NCBI RefSeq assembly: GCF_003952365.1
Contig: NZ_CP034443.1
Location: 2,597,001 to 2,661,000 of the forward strand
Length of the DNA: 64,000 nucleotides
Direction: 5' to 3'
Source: Mesorhizobium sp. M9A.F.Ca.ET.002.03.1.2
GTDB taxonomy: Bacteria; Pseudomonadota; Alphaproteobacteria; Rhizobiales; Rhizobiaceae
The first letter of the stretch is position 1. Every line of letters starts with the position of its first letter. A model generated the notes under the pieces. That model saw nothing but the letters and a program-made list of their open reading frames with translations. It was not told the DNA's origin and searched no databases. Below are positions 54,299-63,856 of this stretch, piece by piece. A program made the position numbers and the translations under genes.

Positions 54299-54439
54299 AT
54301 GTAGCGGTGGCAGTCACAGTTCGAATCATCCCAAGCTATCACTTTGGACGATCCCAGATTCTTGTTTTGTTCGCAATGCCCGGTGCCGCCACGAGGTATC
54401 CTCGTGCGTCAACTGTACGTGCACGGGTTTGAGTTGGGG

Positions 54440-56306
54440 CTAACCCAGCTTAGGGAAAAGACCGTATCTGCCTTCACCGTCCACGCCGGTAAAGGTCTCA
54501 ATTTTGGCTAGAGGCCGAATTCCGTTCGGGGGGTCGGAATTCTCAATTATGATGATCTGCGCCAGGTCTTTCAGGCCAGCGAGATGTTCATAGAAGTGCG
54601 TCGCAAGGCTTGTTTTCTTAAGTTCTTCCTCGTCGGCTGAAAGCTCGCCGTGCTTGCTCTTCATCGGCTCGCGATATGTGAGAAGCGGTGTGTCTAGAAC
54701 CAAAAAGCCGGGATGTGGCAAATCTCGGCGCCGGCAGAAGAGAAGCACCGCAACATTGAATGCGGCATGCAAGATGGCCCGGACGCCTTTTCCGTTCGCC
54801 GACCTGGGCTTACCTCCGATGGTAACATCGTTCGTTTCAATATCGAACTGCGCGCGGTCGGCTTGTGGAAATTTCCAAGCCGTCAATACTTCTCGCACGA
54901 CCTCTCCGAATGTGTAGGCAATTGTGCTATCCACACCCACGTCGAGTTTGTCTGCCTTGCCCTCAGAAACCTTCTTCGATCTGGGATCGACGAACCACGA
55001 GACGGTCCCTTCTCTCGTAAAGGTCTTCCGCTCGATCAAGCCGTGCCTTGGTGGCAGAGAGTTCTTCGTAGAGGTGACGTGCAGCGATTTCTTTGGGCCG
55101 AGCGTCCTCTATTCTTTTCCCAGCACGATCAATCTCGTCCGACAACTTTGCAGACCTGCTTCGCAAGCCCGTTGCCTCGGCCTCAAGCGATGTTATCGTC
55201 TGACCTAGTTCACGCTGCTCAATCTGAATCTTCCTCACCTCGGCGGCAGCAGCCCTGTGAGCAAGGGCGATCTCATCTGCGGCATGATTGTGCCGCTGGA
55301 CCGCAGGCGGCGCCCCGCAGACCGGACAATCGCGTTCCGCCATAGTGACCAGTATGAATCCGCCCTCCTCCAAAGCCTGTAGCCGGGCAATGTCGGACTT
55401 GTAGACCTCACTAAGACGGCCGAAGCGCTGCAGCGTCACTTCGAGTTCCGTAAATCGAGGAACCAGGTCGCGTTGGGTTTCCACAAGCTGCCGACGCTCG
55501 GTCACAAGGCTGTCAAGATTGTTTTGAGCCTGACGCAAGTTGTCATGCAGGGAGCCTAGGGATCCTTCGATCTTTCTGATCTGTTCGGTGAGCTCCTCAC
55601 GCGTCGGCCCACCCTCGCCAATCTCCTCATCAAGTTGAGCGATCATCTCATCGACCAACTCAACCTTTGCAGTTCGGGCGACACTTTTCTCCTTTTTACC
55701 TGCAACGGTAACAGCCGCGCCATCGTCGTTGCCGGTTAGAAGCAGACGGAACAAGTTCCGTTCAAACGTCCGCTGACTGGGAATTCCAGAATAGAGGACG
55801 GGACTTCTCTCGGAAATGATGTCTTCCTCCGACACAACGACGTACGGAGATAGCAAGCGGATCGAGAGAGTATCTTTTTCCGCGTTCGCGCTTTTGACGA
55901 TTACCTTGTTCGCAAGGCCAAGCGTCTCCAGGAGGAAATATGAAACGTTGTCGCTTCGCTTGGCGTCGAATTTACCTTGAAGGATGGCCCCCGCCGCAGA
56001 GGGTGTATTCTTGATCATCCCATCGTGCACACGGAACGCGCCGCCCTTTGTAGCCCGATAAAGTGTGACGTCTCGGGCGCTAGAGAGCGTCAGTCCTAGC
56101 CAAACAGCATCGTAGTGCGTGATTTCCTCAGTTTTGGGCAATTCCTTGGTCGCTGCCAGCATGAAGTTTAGCGCCTTGGTCGTAAACGACTTGCCGGTGT
56201 TGGAGGCTCCGTAAACTATGTTGAGGCCATCGTTGAACGACAGTTCAGCCGGCGCGACTGATGGTCCTGTGAAAACCAGGTGACGAATCGTGATGCCGCT
56301 CGCCAT
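54440..56306 (-). pseudogene. ABC-three-component system ATPase (SMC/Rad50-like), frameshifted
   Basis: The first 447 codons show Walker A IVYGASNTGKSF near residue 32, a Q-region, a coiled coil (EELTEQIRKIEGSLGSLHDN), a CxxC hook-like turn (ERDCPVCGAPP) and the returning coiled coil. The frame breaks near 54975 (GAAGAAGGTTTC, one extra G) and continues as SEGKADKLDVGVDS, then VRAILHAAFNVAVLLF, PGFLVLDTPLLTYREP (Walker B and D-loop) and IIIIENSDPP. The complete protein would be about 620 aa. This is the ABC ATPase of ABC-3C systems, predicted to sense foreign DNA structures. Its start overlaps the stop of the middle component (TAATG). Confidence 0.85.
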
Positions 56307-56821
56307 TATGCGCTACTGCCGGTGGGGGCGTGATCTGCGCGGAATTCGGCGGTCCAGCGGCCGATCTTGGCCTCAATCACAGCTTTGATTTCGACCGTCG
56401 CCATTCCAGCAAAGCGCTGGGCAATCCAGCGGGCACGCTCTTTGAGTGCCATCGAATAGTCGGACTGAAGCAGGTCTAGGTAGGTTGGCGCATCTTCGCT
56501 GGCGACAAACGTGACGCCAAGGTCTGTTTCCACGACGTCAACGAGATGCACCTGCTGCATGATGCGCAAGCTCTTCTCCACCAGCTGACGACGAACGAAG
56601 AGTTCACCGGTGCGATTCGGCAAGTCCGGATGGAGACTGGGGGGCACGTCCTCTCCATCGAGGTCAGCCGTATGAACGACCAAGTGGTCCAGCCAAGTCA
56701 TTTCGATCAGATCACACTGACGCGGATAAAATGCTTCCAACAGCATCACCGCTCGGATGCCGGTCTCGAGGGTGCTGTTGAAAGGATGACTCGGTTGCCG
56801 TCCCTCGCTGATCACTTCCAC
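56306..56821 (-). CDS. ABC-three-component system middle component (MC2 type)
   Basis: 171 aa, intact. The sequence PFNSTLETGIRAVMLLEAFY, then DLIEMTWLDHLVVHTADLDG, HPDLPNRTGELFVRRQLVEK, SLRIMQQVHLVDVVETDLGV and LQSDYSMALKERARWIAQRF, matches the middle-component family 2 of ABC-3C systems. It is a small helical adaptor, with a winged-helix-like arrangement, that couples ATPase and effector. It overlaps both neighbours by a few bases, so the three genes are one operon. Confidence 0.85.
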   Translation of the reverse strand: MEVISEGRQPSHPFNSTLETGIRAVMLLEAFYPRQCDLIEMTWLDHLVVHTADLDGEDVPPSLHPDLPNRTGELFVRRQLVEKSLRIMQQVHLVDVVETDLGVTFVASEDAPTYLDLLQSDYSMALKERARWIAQRFAGMATVEIKAVIEAKIGRWTAEFRADHAPTGSSA

Positions 56822-57808
56822 GGAAGCCGCCCCTCATTCGCGAAATGATGACAGGTACCTTGTTTGACCTGCACCCGCGCGTGGCGTCGTAACACCCCGG
56901 AAGCTTGGATGGTAGCCGCCTGCGACAGCACCCTTGTCACACGATCCAGGCCGTCACCGTTGGACTCCGTGTAGACATCCGAAACCCCGTGATAAACCTC
57001 ATCCTTGAACGTCGAAAGATAGTCCGGAGGGGTCGAGTCACGATAATAACGATCGAACTCGGCCGCGTCGAAGTACCGAGTTCGCTGATCACGCAAATGG
57101 GTGCCCCACCGAGCGTCCTGTAGAACCGCAGCCGGGTTCTCGAACTTTGATCCGGCGCGCTCGCCATAAATATCGACCAGCTGACTGATGTAAGCAGATT
57201 CGTGATCTTGCAGCTGGTCAGGTGCCACGCCAAGCGGCGAAGGTCCCGGATCATCGTTGAACCATTTCACGAGCACAGTCTTCGCGTGGCTGTCATCGAC
57301 GAGACGGACGGCGTCCAGAGAATACCTGGGTAAAGTCGAAAGCATTTATTGCCGAGCGGATCTCCTCGCTCAAAGGGACGGTTGCATTCTCGACCAACTC
57401 CCCGGCTATGTCGGTGGCCCACCGATCGAGGAAGGCCTGCCTGAAGCGTTCCGGATGTGCAATGAAGGCCTGAACGTTGCGCACAACCCCTCGAGGGGCG
57501 ACGAACGTATAGGAGCGCGGCAGCGTGTACTCACCCTTCGCTGCGTGCATGAAGATTTTGCCCAGCTCAACAAACGCCGCCTTTTCCGATAGACGGGCAC
57601 CGAGTTGCTTGCACTGGAAGTTGTCCCAAGGGCCTTCATGCCGCTGATCTGTGACGTAAGCCACGACATCGCGTCCCATATCGCCGGTGCCGGACCAACG
57701 CTCGTGTGAGTTGTAGTCCTTCGTACGGTTCGCAAGCCAATCGTTGACAAAGGCTTCGAGACGTTCGTTGGGCAATGCGGTGAGCTGGACGGCGTAGTTT
57801 GGGCGCAA
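56812..57808 (-). pseudogene. ABC-three-component system effector with a nuclease-like domain, frameshifted
   Basis: N-terminal domain: AVQLTALPNERLEAFVNDWL, then GTGDMGRDVVAYVTDQRHEG and PWDNFQCKQLGARLSEKAAF. GRDV and QCK look like the Asp and Q-x-K of an Mrr-type restriction-endonuclease fold. The frame breaks near 57325: SAINAFDFTQV is followed in another frame by YSLDAVRLVDDSHAKTVLVK and the C-terminal domain typical of ABC-3C effectors (FDRYYRDSTPPDYLSTFKDE). The only in-frame start is TTG at 57808, just after a stop, so the 5' end may also be damaged. The intact protein would have about 330 aa. Confidence 0.8.
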
Positions 57809-57956
57809 GATATCGCTCTAGGTTCGAAACGGCGGAGCAAGGTTCGCCGTTCCTTGTTCAATTGACAAGCCAGCGCACAATACATGCCCGATAAAAATCC
57901 AATGGGCATCATTTGCCAGTCCGGTCAAAGCTTATTCGCAAGAGGTCAAAGTTACA

Positions 57957-58338
57957 TCAACAAGCAAACAAATCAGGCTGGCATTCATCGGGTTTGTCAC
58001 GTACCCACCCGGCCCGCAGACGGGAATATTCCTCATCGAAACGCTCGCGCTCGAAGAACCAGATGCGCATCAGCGGATAGATGCGCTCATCGTATAAGGG
58101 GCCAACACGTACAACAAGTCGCTGTGCCTTCCCTCCCGGTTGATCAGTGCGCCATCGGTGGCGATGTCGAGGTGAAGCCTATCCGTCCGCGACCTGTGGC
58201 GAGCAGGGACCGGATCAGGGGGTTGGTGCTCTTGCCCGGATCCGCGATCAGGCCGGCGCAGTCGTAGACCCGTCCGGCCCGAATCTCCTCAAGCGCGGCC
58301 ATCAGGACGCAGCTGGCACCGCCGCCGATGATTCGCAA
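57957..58338 (-). pseudogene. Remnant of an FAD/NAD(P)-binding oxidoreductase
   Basis: IIGGGASCVLMAALEE is a dinucleotide-binding start. It is fused, after a large deletion, to RVYDCAGLIADPGKSTNPLI, RSLLATGRGRI and, after a frameshift, LHLDIATDGALINREGRHSD and LLYVLAPYT. The latter match the C-terminal part of single-domain FAD-NAD(P)-binding proteins. ERIYPLMRIWFFERERFDEE continues in a third frame to a stop at 57957 and is not identified. Such flavoproteins often accompany sulfonate-type transport operons like the next one. Confidence 0.6.
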
Positions 58339-58484
58339 GGGACCTGATCGGAGCCGTGCCGGCAGTCGGGTCCCGATACGCGGAAATGGCGGCTGTCATG
58401 ATCGCGCGGGTCTCCCTGGCGGCCCCACAAACTATTATGTGTTGGCGTAACGCTTTGAGGTTGAATGCCCGATGCGAAGGTAGC

Positions 58485-59831
58485 TCAGGCGGTCGCCTTT
58501 TGCGGCCAGCTGAACGTATTTTCCGGGCGCGGCAAACCGAAATGGTCCCTCAGCGTTGGCCCGTCATAGTCGTGCCGGAAAAGTCCGCGCTTGCGCAAGA
58601 GCGGCACCACTTCCTCGGCGAATATGTCGAACCCGCCCTGCAGATACGGCGGCATGATATTGAAGCCGTCCGCGGCGCCATTGTCGAACCATTCCTGGAT
58701 CTTGTCGGCGATCTGTTCAGGCGTCCCGGCCTGGACCCAATGGCCGCGCGCCCCGGCGAGGCGGTGGAGCAACTGGCGGATTGTTGGATTCTCGCGCTCG
58801 ATGATGTCGAGTACGACGTGGAAGCGGCTGCTCGCACCGCGCTCGCCCTCGACGCGGATAAGCTCGCGCGGAAATGGCCCGTCCAGATCGTAGCTGGAAA
58901 GGTCGGCGTCTACGATGCGGCGTAGCTGGTGAAGGGAATATTCCGGCTGCGTCAGCTCATTGAAGTCGTCATGCAGCGCGCGGGCTTCCGCCTCGGTTGA
59001 ACCGATGAAGGGGCTGATGCCGGGCAAGACCTTGACGTGGTCAGGGTTGCGGCCAACCGACTTCACGCGCGCTTTGATGTCAGAATAAAATTCCTGCGCG
59101 TTGCCGAGTGTCTGATGTGCTGTAAATATCGCCTCGGCATAGCGGCTCGCGAATGACCGTCCGTCTTCGGACGAACCTGCCTGGACGTAGACCGGACGCC
59201 CCTGCGGCGAGCGCGGAAGCGTGAGCGGTCCCTTCACCCGATGGTATTTGCCGATGTGGTTGATTGGGTGGATCTTGTCGGTGTCGGCAAAGATTCCGGA
59301 CTCCCTGTCCGAGACGAGCGCGTCGTCCTCCCAACTGTCCCAGAGCTTCGTCACCACATCAACGAACTCGCCGGCGCGCTCGTAACGATCGGCGTGGGTT
59401 GGATGTCGGTCAAAGCCGAAATTCAAAGCTGCGGACGCATCGCCCGTCGTGACGATGTTCCAGCCGGCGCGCCCGCCGCTCAAATGATCGAAAGAAGCAA
59501 ACAGCCGGGCCAGGTTGTAGGGTTCGTTGTAGGTGGTCGAAGCCGTGGCGATGAAGCCGATGCGTTCCGTCACAGCAGCGAGAGCCGAAATCCATGTCAG
59601 CGGCTCCAGTCTGAAGCGGCTTGCGTAGCGAATGTTGTCGGCAAGCGCGGGCCCATCGGCAAAGAACAGCGCGTCGAATTTGCTCGCCTCGGCCTTTTTC
59701 GCCAGTTCCTGATAATAGGAGATATCCAGCACTCTCTCAGGGGCGGAATCCTTGTAGCGCCAGCCGGCTTCATGATGGCCGCCAGGATAGATGAAAAGGT
59801 TGAGATTCAATTGTCGTTTTTCGGCGGGCAT
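58485..59831 (-). CDS. LLM-class flavin-dependent monooxygenase (NtaA/SnaA/DszA family)
   Basis: 448 aa, complete. Blocks: LNLFIYPGGHHEAGWRYKDS, FDALFFADGPALADNIRYAS, FRLEPLTWISALAAVTERIG, ASTTYNEPYNLARLFASFDH, LSGGRAGWNIVTTGDASAAL, RYERAGEFVDVVTKLWDSWE, VYVQAGSSEDGRSFASRYAE, FIGSTEAEARALHDDFNEL and GAADGFNIMPPYLQGGFDIF. These define the NtaA/SnaA/DszA monooxygenases, which use reduced FMN to attack sulfur-, nitrogen- or carbon-containing substrates. The sulfonate-type ABC transporter next to it suggests an organosulfur substrate. The first start (ATG 59831) has GGAGGACG upstream. A separate flavin reductase was not found. Confidence 0.95.
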   Translation of the reverse strand: MPAEKRQLNLNLFIYPGGHHEAGWRYKDSAPERVLDISYYQELAKKAEASKFDALFFADGPALADNIRYASRFRLEPLTWISALAAVTERIGFIATASTTYNEPYNLARLFASFDHLSGGRAGWNIVTTGDASAALNFGFDRHPTHADRYERAGEFVDVVTKLWDSWEDDALVSDRESGIFADTDKIHPINHIGKYHRVKGPLTLPRSPQGRPVYVQAGSSEDGRSFASRYAEAIFTAHQTLGNAQEFYSDIKARVKSVGRNPDHVKVLPGISPFIGSTEAEARALHDDFNELTQPEYSLHQLRRIVDADLSSYDLDGPFPRELIRVEGERGASSRFHVVLDIIERENPTIRQLLHRLAGARGHWVQAGTPEQIADKIQEWFDNGAADGFNIMPPYLQGGFDIFAEEVVPLLRKRGLFRHDYDGPTLRDHFGLPRPENTFSWPQKATA

Positions 59832-59881
59832 AGTTCGTCCTCCTGGGTGGTGATGCTGAGCGACAGATCTTGGGGGGCCGT

Positions 59882-60628
59882 TCAGACGGGCAACACAGGC
59901 TTTGTCTCGATACCGAGATGACGCAGAAGTTCGGAGCGGATCTCGCCGAACCGGCGATCGCCATGTTCGCGTGGGGTGGGAACATTGATTGCGATGTCGG
60001 CGACGATCGCGCCCTTGTCGAGCACCAAAACACGGTCCGCCAGCGTCACGGCTTCGTCCACGTCATGGGTGACCAGCAAAACGGCCGGCTGGTGACGGGC
60101 GCAGAGCTGGCGCAGCAGATCGTGCATGCGCAGGCGGGTCAGCGCGTCGAGCGCGCCGAACGGCTCGTCCGCCAGCAGCAGCTCAGGATCACGAACCAGC
60201 GAGCGCGCCAATGCCACCCGCTGCTGCTCGCCACCAGAGAGTTCAACTGGCCATGCGTTCTGGCGGCCGCTCAGGCCAACCTCTTCGAGAGCTACCCGTC
60301 TGCATTCGGCGGCGTCCGGCAGGTCGAGGCCAAGAACCACATTCTCCAGCACTCGTTTCCAGGGCAATAGTCGGGCATCCTGGAACACCACCGATTTCTT
60401 GTCGGGTGTTTCGAGCCGGCCGGAGCCGGAGACTTTGTCGTCGAGATCGGCGAGAGCGCGCAACAATGTACTCTTGCCCGACCCGCTACGGCCGAGAAGG
60501 GCGACGAACTCCCCCTTCTCGATGTCGAGGCTGAGGCCGTCGAGGATGGTTCGCGGCCCGAAACTTCTCACAAGGCTTTCGACCCGCACAACGGGCGCGC
60601 CGCTCAATCCGCCAAGGTGCGACGCCAT
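59882..60628 (-). CDS. ssuB: Sulfonate/taurine-type ABC transporter ATP-binding protein
   Basis: 248 aa from the ATG at 60628 (MASHLGGLSGAPVVRVESLV); the frame stays open upstream inside the permease gene, but no domain is there. Walker A LLGRSGSGKSTLLRALADLD, signature ELSGGEQQRVALARSLVRD, Walker B LLLADEPFGALDALTRLRM and VTHDVDEAVTLADRVLVLD are typical of SsuB/TauB. Its start overlaps the permease end by 25 bases. It powers import of alkanesulfonates or similar compounds. Confidence 0.93.
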   Translation of the reverse strand: MASHLGGLSGAPVVRVESLVRSFGPRTILDGLSLDIEKGEFVALLGRSGSGKSTLLRALADLDDKVSGSGRLETPDKKSVVFQDARLLPWKRVLENVVLGLDLPDAAECRRVALEEVGLSGRQNAWPVELSGGEQQRVALARSLVRDPELLLADEPFGALDALTRLRMHDLLRQLCARHQPAVLLVTHDVDEAVTLADRVLVLDKGAIVADIAINVPTPREHGDRRFGEIRSELLRHLGIETKPVLPV

Positions 60629-61482
60629 GACAGCGACCTTTCCTGGAAGAAGCGGACGATGCCGTCGGAGACGAGCCCGAGCAATGCGTAGACGACGAGG
60701 CCGACGATGATGATGTCGGTCTGGCCGTAGTTGCGCGCGAGATCGATCATGTAGCCGATGCCGCTGGTGGCATTGACCTGTTCGACCACCACCAGAGACA
60801 GCCAGGCATAGGTCACCGCAAAGCGCAGGCCAAGGAAGAACCCTGGAAGGGCGCCGGGCAGGATGACCTCGCGGATGAATTCGCCGTAGCCCATTCGCAA
60901 GGTCTGGGCCAGTTCGACAAAACGGCTGTCTATGCTGCGCAAGCTGCTGTGGGTCTGGATATAGATCGGGATCAGGACAGCCAGCGCGATGGCCGTTACT
61001 TTCATGCCCTCGCCGATGCCGAACCACAGCATCAGCAGCGGGATCAGAGCGAGCGTCGGTATCGCCCGCTTGATCTGAACGGGGCCGTCGATAATGGCCT
61101 CGCCAAGCCGCGACAAACCTGAAATGAGAGCAAGGACGGTCCCGATCAGGACTCCGAACACCAGCCCCTGTGCCGCCCGCCAGGCAGACGTCATCAAATG
61201 ATGCTGAAGCTTCTCTTCGGCGATGAGATCGATGGCGGTGCTGACAACCGACCAAGGCGCCGGCAGCGTTCTTGGATCGATCAGGCCGGCGATACTGCCG
61301 ATGGACCAGATCACAAGAAGAAGTGCGGGCCCGATCAGCGCGCCAAACGGGATCGTTCGCCCAAGTGCGAGTCGCCTCGTCTCGGTCTTGCGGGGCTCGG
61401 CCGCAGGCGAAATCAGCCCCCTTTCATCCGTTGCGTAGGGAATGTTGGGTGCAACCGCAGCGGTGTTCGAGAATGCGTTCAT
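60604..61482 (-). CDS. ssuC: Sulfonate/taurine-type ABC transporter permease
   Basis: 292 aa. About six membrane segments: FGALIGPALLLVIWSIGSIA, GLVFGVLIGTVLALISGL, PTLALIPLLMLWFGIGEGMK, TAIALAVLIPIYIQ, FFLGLRFAVTYAWLSLVVVE and IIIVGLVVYALLGLVSDGIV. The EAA loop (EFIREVILPGALPGFFLGLR), which contacts the ATPase, is conserved. It is the inner-membrane channel of an SsuABC-like importer. A 30-base gap separates it from the broken binding-protein gene. Confidence 0.94.
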   Translation of the reverse strand: MNAFSNTAAVAPNIPYATDERGLISPAAEPRKTETRRLALGRTIPFGALIGPALLLVIWSIGSIAGLIDPRTLPAPWSVVSTAIDLIAEEKLQHHLMTSAWRAAQGLVFGVLIGTVLALISGLSRLGEAIIDGPVQIKRAIPTLALIPLLMLWFGIGEGMKVTAIALAVLIPIYIQTHSSLRSIDSRFVELAQTLRMGYGEFIREVILPGALPGFFLGLRFAVTYAWLSLVVVEQVNATSGIGYMIDLARNYGQTDIIIVGLVVYALLGLVSDGIVRFFQERSLSWRRTLAD

Positions 61483-61513
61483 CGGTGTCGTGTCCGGTCT
61501 CGGGAAGCAGGCG

Positions 61514-62562
61514 TCAGGAGGCGTTCAGCGCGTTTGTGGCGATCGCCTCGAAGCGCCTGTCGAACAGGTCCTCGGCCTTGATCGCGGGCTGTTCAACTCC
61601 TTGGCCAGGAGATCGATCGTCGCCTGCTGGCGCACGATCACGTCGTTCCAGTCGGCGGGGATGTCGAACTGACCATCCGTCGACCAGATACTGGCCATCT
61701 TCTGTGTTGAGGCCCTGGGTGGCGACGTAGTACCCCTCGATCCACTCCTTGGGATGCTCTTCCACCCAACGGGCGCCTAGCGCCCAGTAGCGCACATATT
61801 CGCCGAGAGCGGCGGCTTTGGCCGGGTCGTCAAGCACGGCTTGTGGGGCATAGAGATGGGCTGGATCATCGCGCAAGCCGTGCGGGATGGTGGCAGCGCC
61901 GTCGGCGCCATACTGGCGCAGATAGCGCTTGATGAGGACGCCCGAGATCGGCGCGACGTCGACTTGCTTGCCGGCAAGTGCCACTGGATAGGCGTCGCCT
62001 TTGCTGGGCAGTTCGATGAGATCTACATCCTCCTTTTCCAGGCCGGCGGCCTGCAGGACCCTCAACACCAGCGCGCCTTGTGCCTGACCGGGGCTGAAAT
62101 CCGTTTGCCGCGCAAATCCGCGAGCGTCTTGACCTCGACTCCCGGTGCAATGCCGAGTTGATAGATCGGGTGCGCAACCGGATCATTGCGGAACTTCGCG
62201 GCAATGATCTTGACCTTGAGCCCCGTCCAGGTCGCGTGGATGGGTGGAATGTCGGCAACGGATCCGACGTCCAATGCGTTGGCGCGAAAGGCTTCGATTG
62301 TCTGTGGGCCGCCGCTGATATTGGCCCATTCGACCTCGAACGGCAGTTGATCGATCAGCCCCGATAATTCCAGCGCCCTTTGCGTCTCGGGATCGTCGAT
62401 ACGAAGCACAGTGCCCGCCGGGATTTTGGTCGGCAGCTTGCCCGCGTCCGGACTACCCGCCTGGGCAATGAGGGGGGAGGAATAAGCGGCCAATGTGACC
62501 GCAAAAGCGGTCACGAACCCACCAAACCTCCTTCTCGACAATTTCTCCACAGCAAATGTCAT
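61514..62562 (-). pseudogene. Sulfonate-type ABC transporter substrate-binding protein, multiple frameshifts
   Basis: The 5' part encodes a Tat-like signal (LSRRRFGGFVTAFAVTLAAY) and a binding-protein lobe: LPFEVEWANISGGPQTIEAF, NALDVGSVADIPPIHATWTG. A missing base near 62085 leads to a stop; FSPGQAQGALVLRVLQAAGL then continues in the next frame through LPSKGDAYPVALAGKQVDVA and PISGVLIKRYLRQYGADGAA. Two more shifts fall near 61690 and 61600, the last restoring KAEDLFDRRFEAIATNALNA to the stop. The gene should encode about 350 aa. With its binding protein broken, this importer is probably inactive, or relies on another binding protein. Confidence 0.88.
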
Positions 62563-62608
62563 CGTCCTGCTCCAGTTTGGAATGGCTCCTACTTTCGCTG
62601 TGCAGTAT

Positions 62609-62627
62609 GTCTACCAATTTTGTAGAC
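62609..62627. promoter_or_regulatory. Palindromic operator candidate upstream of the sulfonate-type operon
   Basis: GTCTAC CAATTTT GTAGAC is a perfect 6-bp inverted repeat with an AT-rich centre, 47 bases before the binding-protein start. Its position and symmetry suit a dimeric repressor or activator controlling the minus-strand operon. Confidence 0.6.
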
Positions 62628-63419
62628 TAAAAAGTATCGGCTGCTGTTCTTTGCCACCCGAAGGAAACGCTGTTCGTCTCCAATGCTTATTTGGAGCACG
62701 TGCCGCTCAACAAGAGGCGGGTTGGGGCGCGCAGAGCAGGTCGCGCTTCTAACCGATGCCAACTCGCATCGTCGCCAAAAGCGGTTCCAGTGGCCCTATG
62801 CGCCTTTGCAGCGAGCTTTGGCTTGGAACAGGACCCAGCGTGAAGCTGCCTAGCAGAAAAATCGCTTCGGCTCCGGTCGTGGAAGGAAAGGCACCTGTGG
62901 CCTGCGATGATTACCGGCCGATAGGAACGGCCGGGCTCGCAATCTGCTTTCTCTAACAGAGCGAGAGGCCGGCTTCGTAAGGACCGGAAGAGCTACTGTT
63001 TCCTTTTTGAAGGGTCCCCTGAAAAGTCTTCTGCCTAAACCTCATTATTGTGGTCCAGCTGTCGTATTTTCCAAGGTCATTGCAAGGTAGAGTGATAGCA
63101 CCTTGCCGCCTGCGCGGCAGGGAAGGCCATTGCAGAGCCGGAACCACGGTAAGACGGCGCAGACCGTCAGGCTCTTCAAAAAACCATTCAGAGGGGATCG
63201 TCATCATTGATCCGGCGACTGGGAGGCTCGGCCGGTTGAAAAGAGGACGTTGGCAATGGGGCGGCCACGAGATAGCTGGGGTGATCCACGCCACGCACTT
63301 GCACGGATCACCTGCCAAAAATGGCGGATCGGTCCCGGAATCGAGCCGCCGCCGCGGGTTTTTTGCGGCCGTAGCAGCCTCGCTGTCTGCTGTGCACCTG
63401 GCGAACCCCGCAGCAGATG
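62628..63419. other. Stretch without a recognisable gene
   Basis: 790 bases of remnant-like DNA. Open frames on both strands overlap each other and show no family motif. Confidence 0.35.
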
Positions 63420-63600
63420 AGAAACCCTGCGTGCGTCGCGCTGGCGCTGATGGTGCAGCCGGAGACACGGCTGCTCGACGAGCCGTGAGGGCCTCTCGAG
63501 GCCATGACCAAGATTTCCATACAGGAAGAACTGGCGCGCATCTGAGCGAGAAAAACGTCATCCTGGTGGACAAGGGCGTGCCAGCCGGCGCGGGCGTTTC
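63420..63600 (+). pseudogene. Fragment of an ABC-transporter ATPase (SsuB/TauB-like)
   Basis: Across two frames the sequence reads ALALMVQPETRLLDEP (Walker B), then AMTKISIQEELARIW, then EKNVILV. This is the usual LLDEPFGALDAMTKISMQEE block of nitrate/sulfonate-type ATPases with a TGA in the Walker-B region and a small deletion. Both flanks are unrelated. Small fragment, moderate certainty. Confidence 0.5.
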
Positions 63601-63693
63601 GCGCCTCCGGCGCGGCATTCATCCCTGTGAGTCAGGCTTGTTTCTATAGCGAAATTCGACAAAAAGTCGCGGATCGGGAGAAGGGAGCGGATA

Positions 63694-63856
63694 TGGTCTT
63701 TCGATTGAAAGAGCGACTTGGCAAGAAACTTCAGGAAGAAGTGCAATTCTTCAAATGTTGGCAGAAGGATAAGAAAGGTGTGGGCGCACTCATGCCCACG
63801 TCGATCCATGCGGCGCGCCGCATGGCTAGTGTGGTCAACCCGCTTTCTGGATTGCC
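63694..63856 (+). pseudogene. N-terminal fragment of a phospholipid N-methyltransferase (PmtA type)
   Basis: MVFRLKERLGKKLQEEVQFF, then KCWQKDKKGVGALMPTSIHA and ARRMASVVNPLSGLPV, corresponds to the first 55 residues of rhizobial PmtA-type methyltransferases, which normally continue with the SAM-binding ELGPGTG. The sequence stops matching at that point (63856) and joins ISL3-type DNA. GGGAGAAGGGAG upstream supports the ATG at 63694. Confidence 0.65.

Noticed and set aside
59882..61255. A 457-codon minus-strand frame that would extend the SsuB-type ATPase by over 200 residues
   Set aside because: The extra part lies inside the permease gene in another frame and has no domain. The ATPase starts at 60628 with a normal N-terminus.
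63050..63649. A 199-codon plus-strand open frame near the right end
   Set aside because: Its translation has no family character, and the embedded ABC-ATPase relic is read in other frames.
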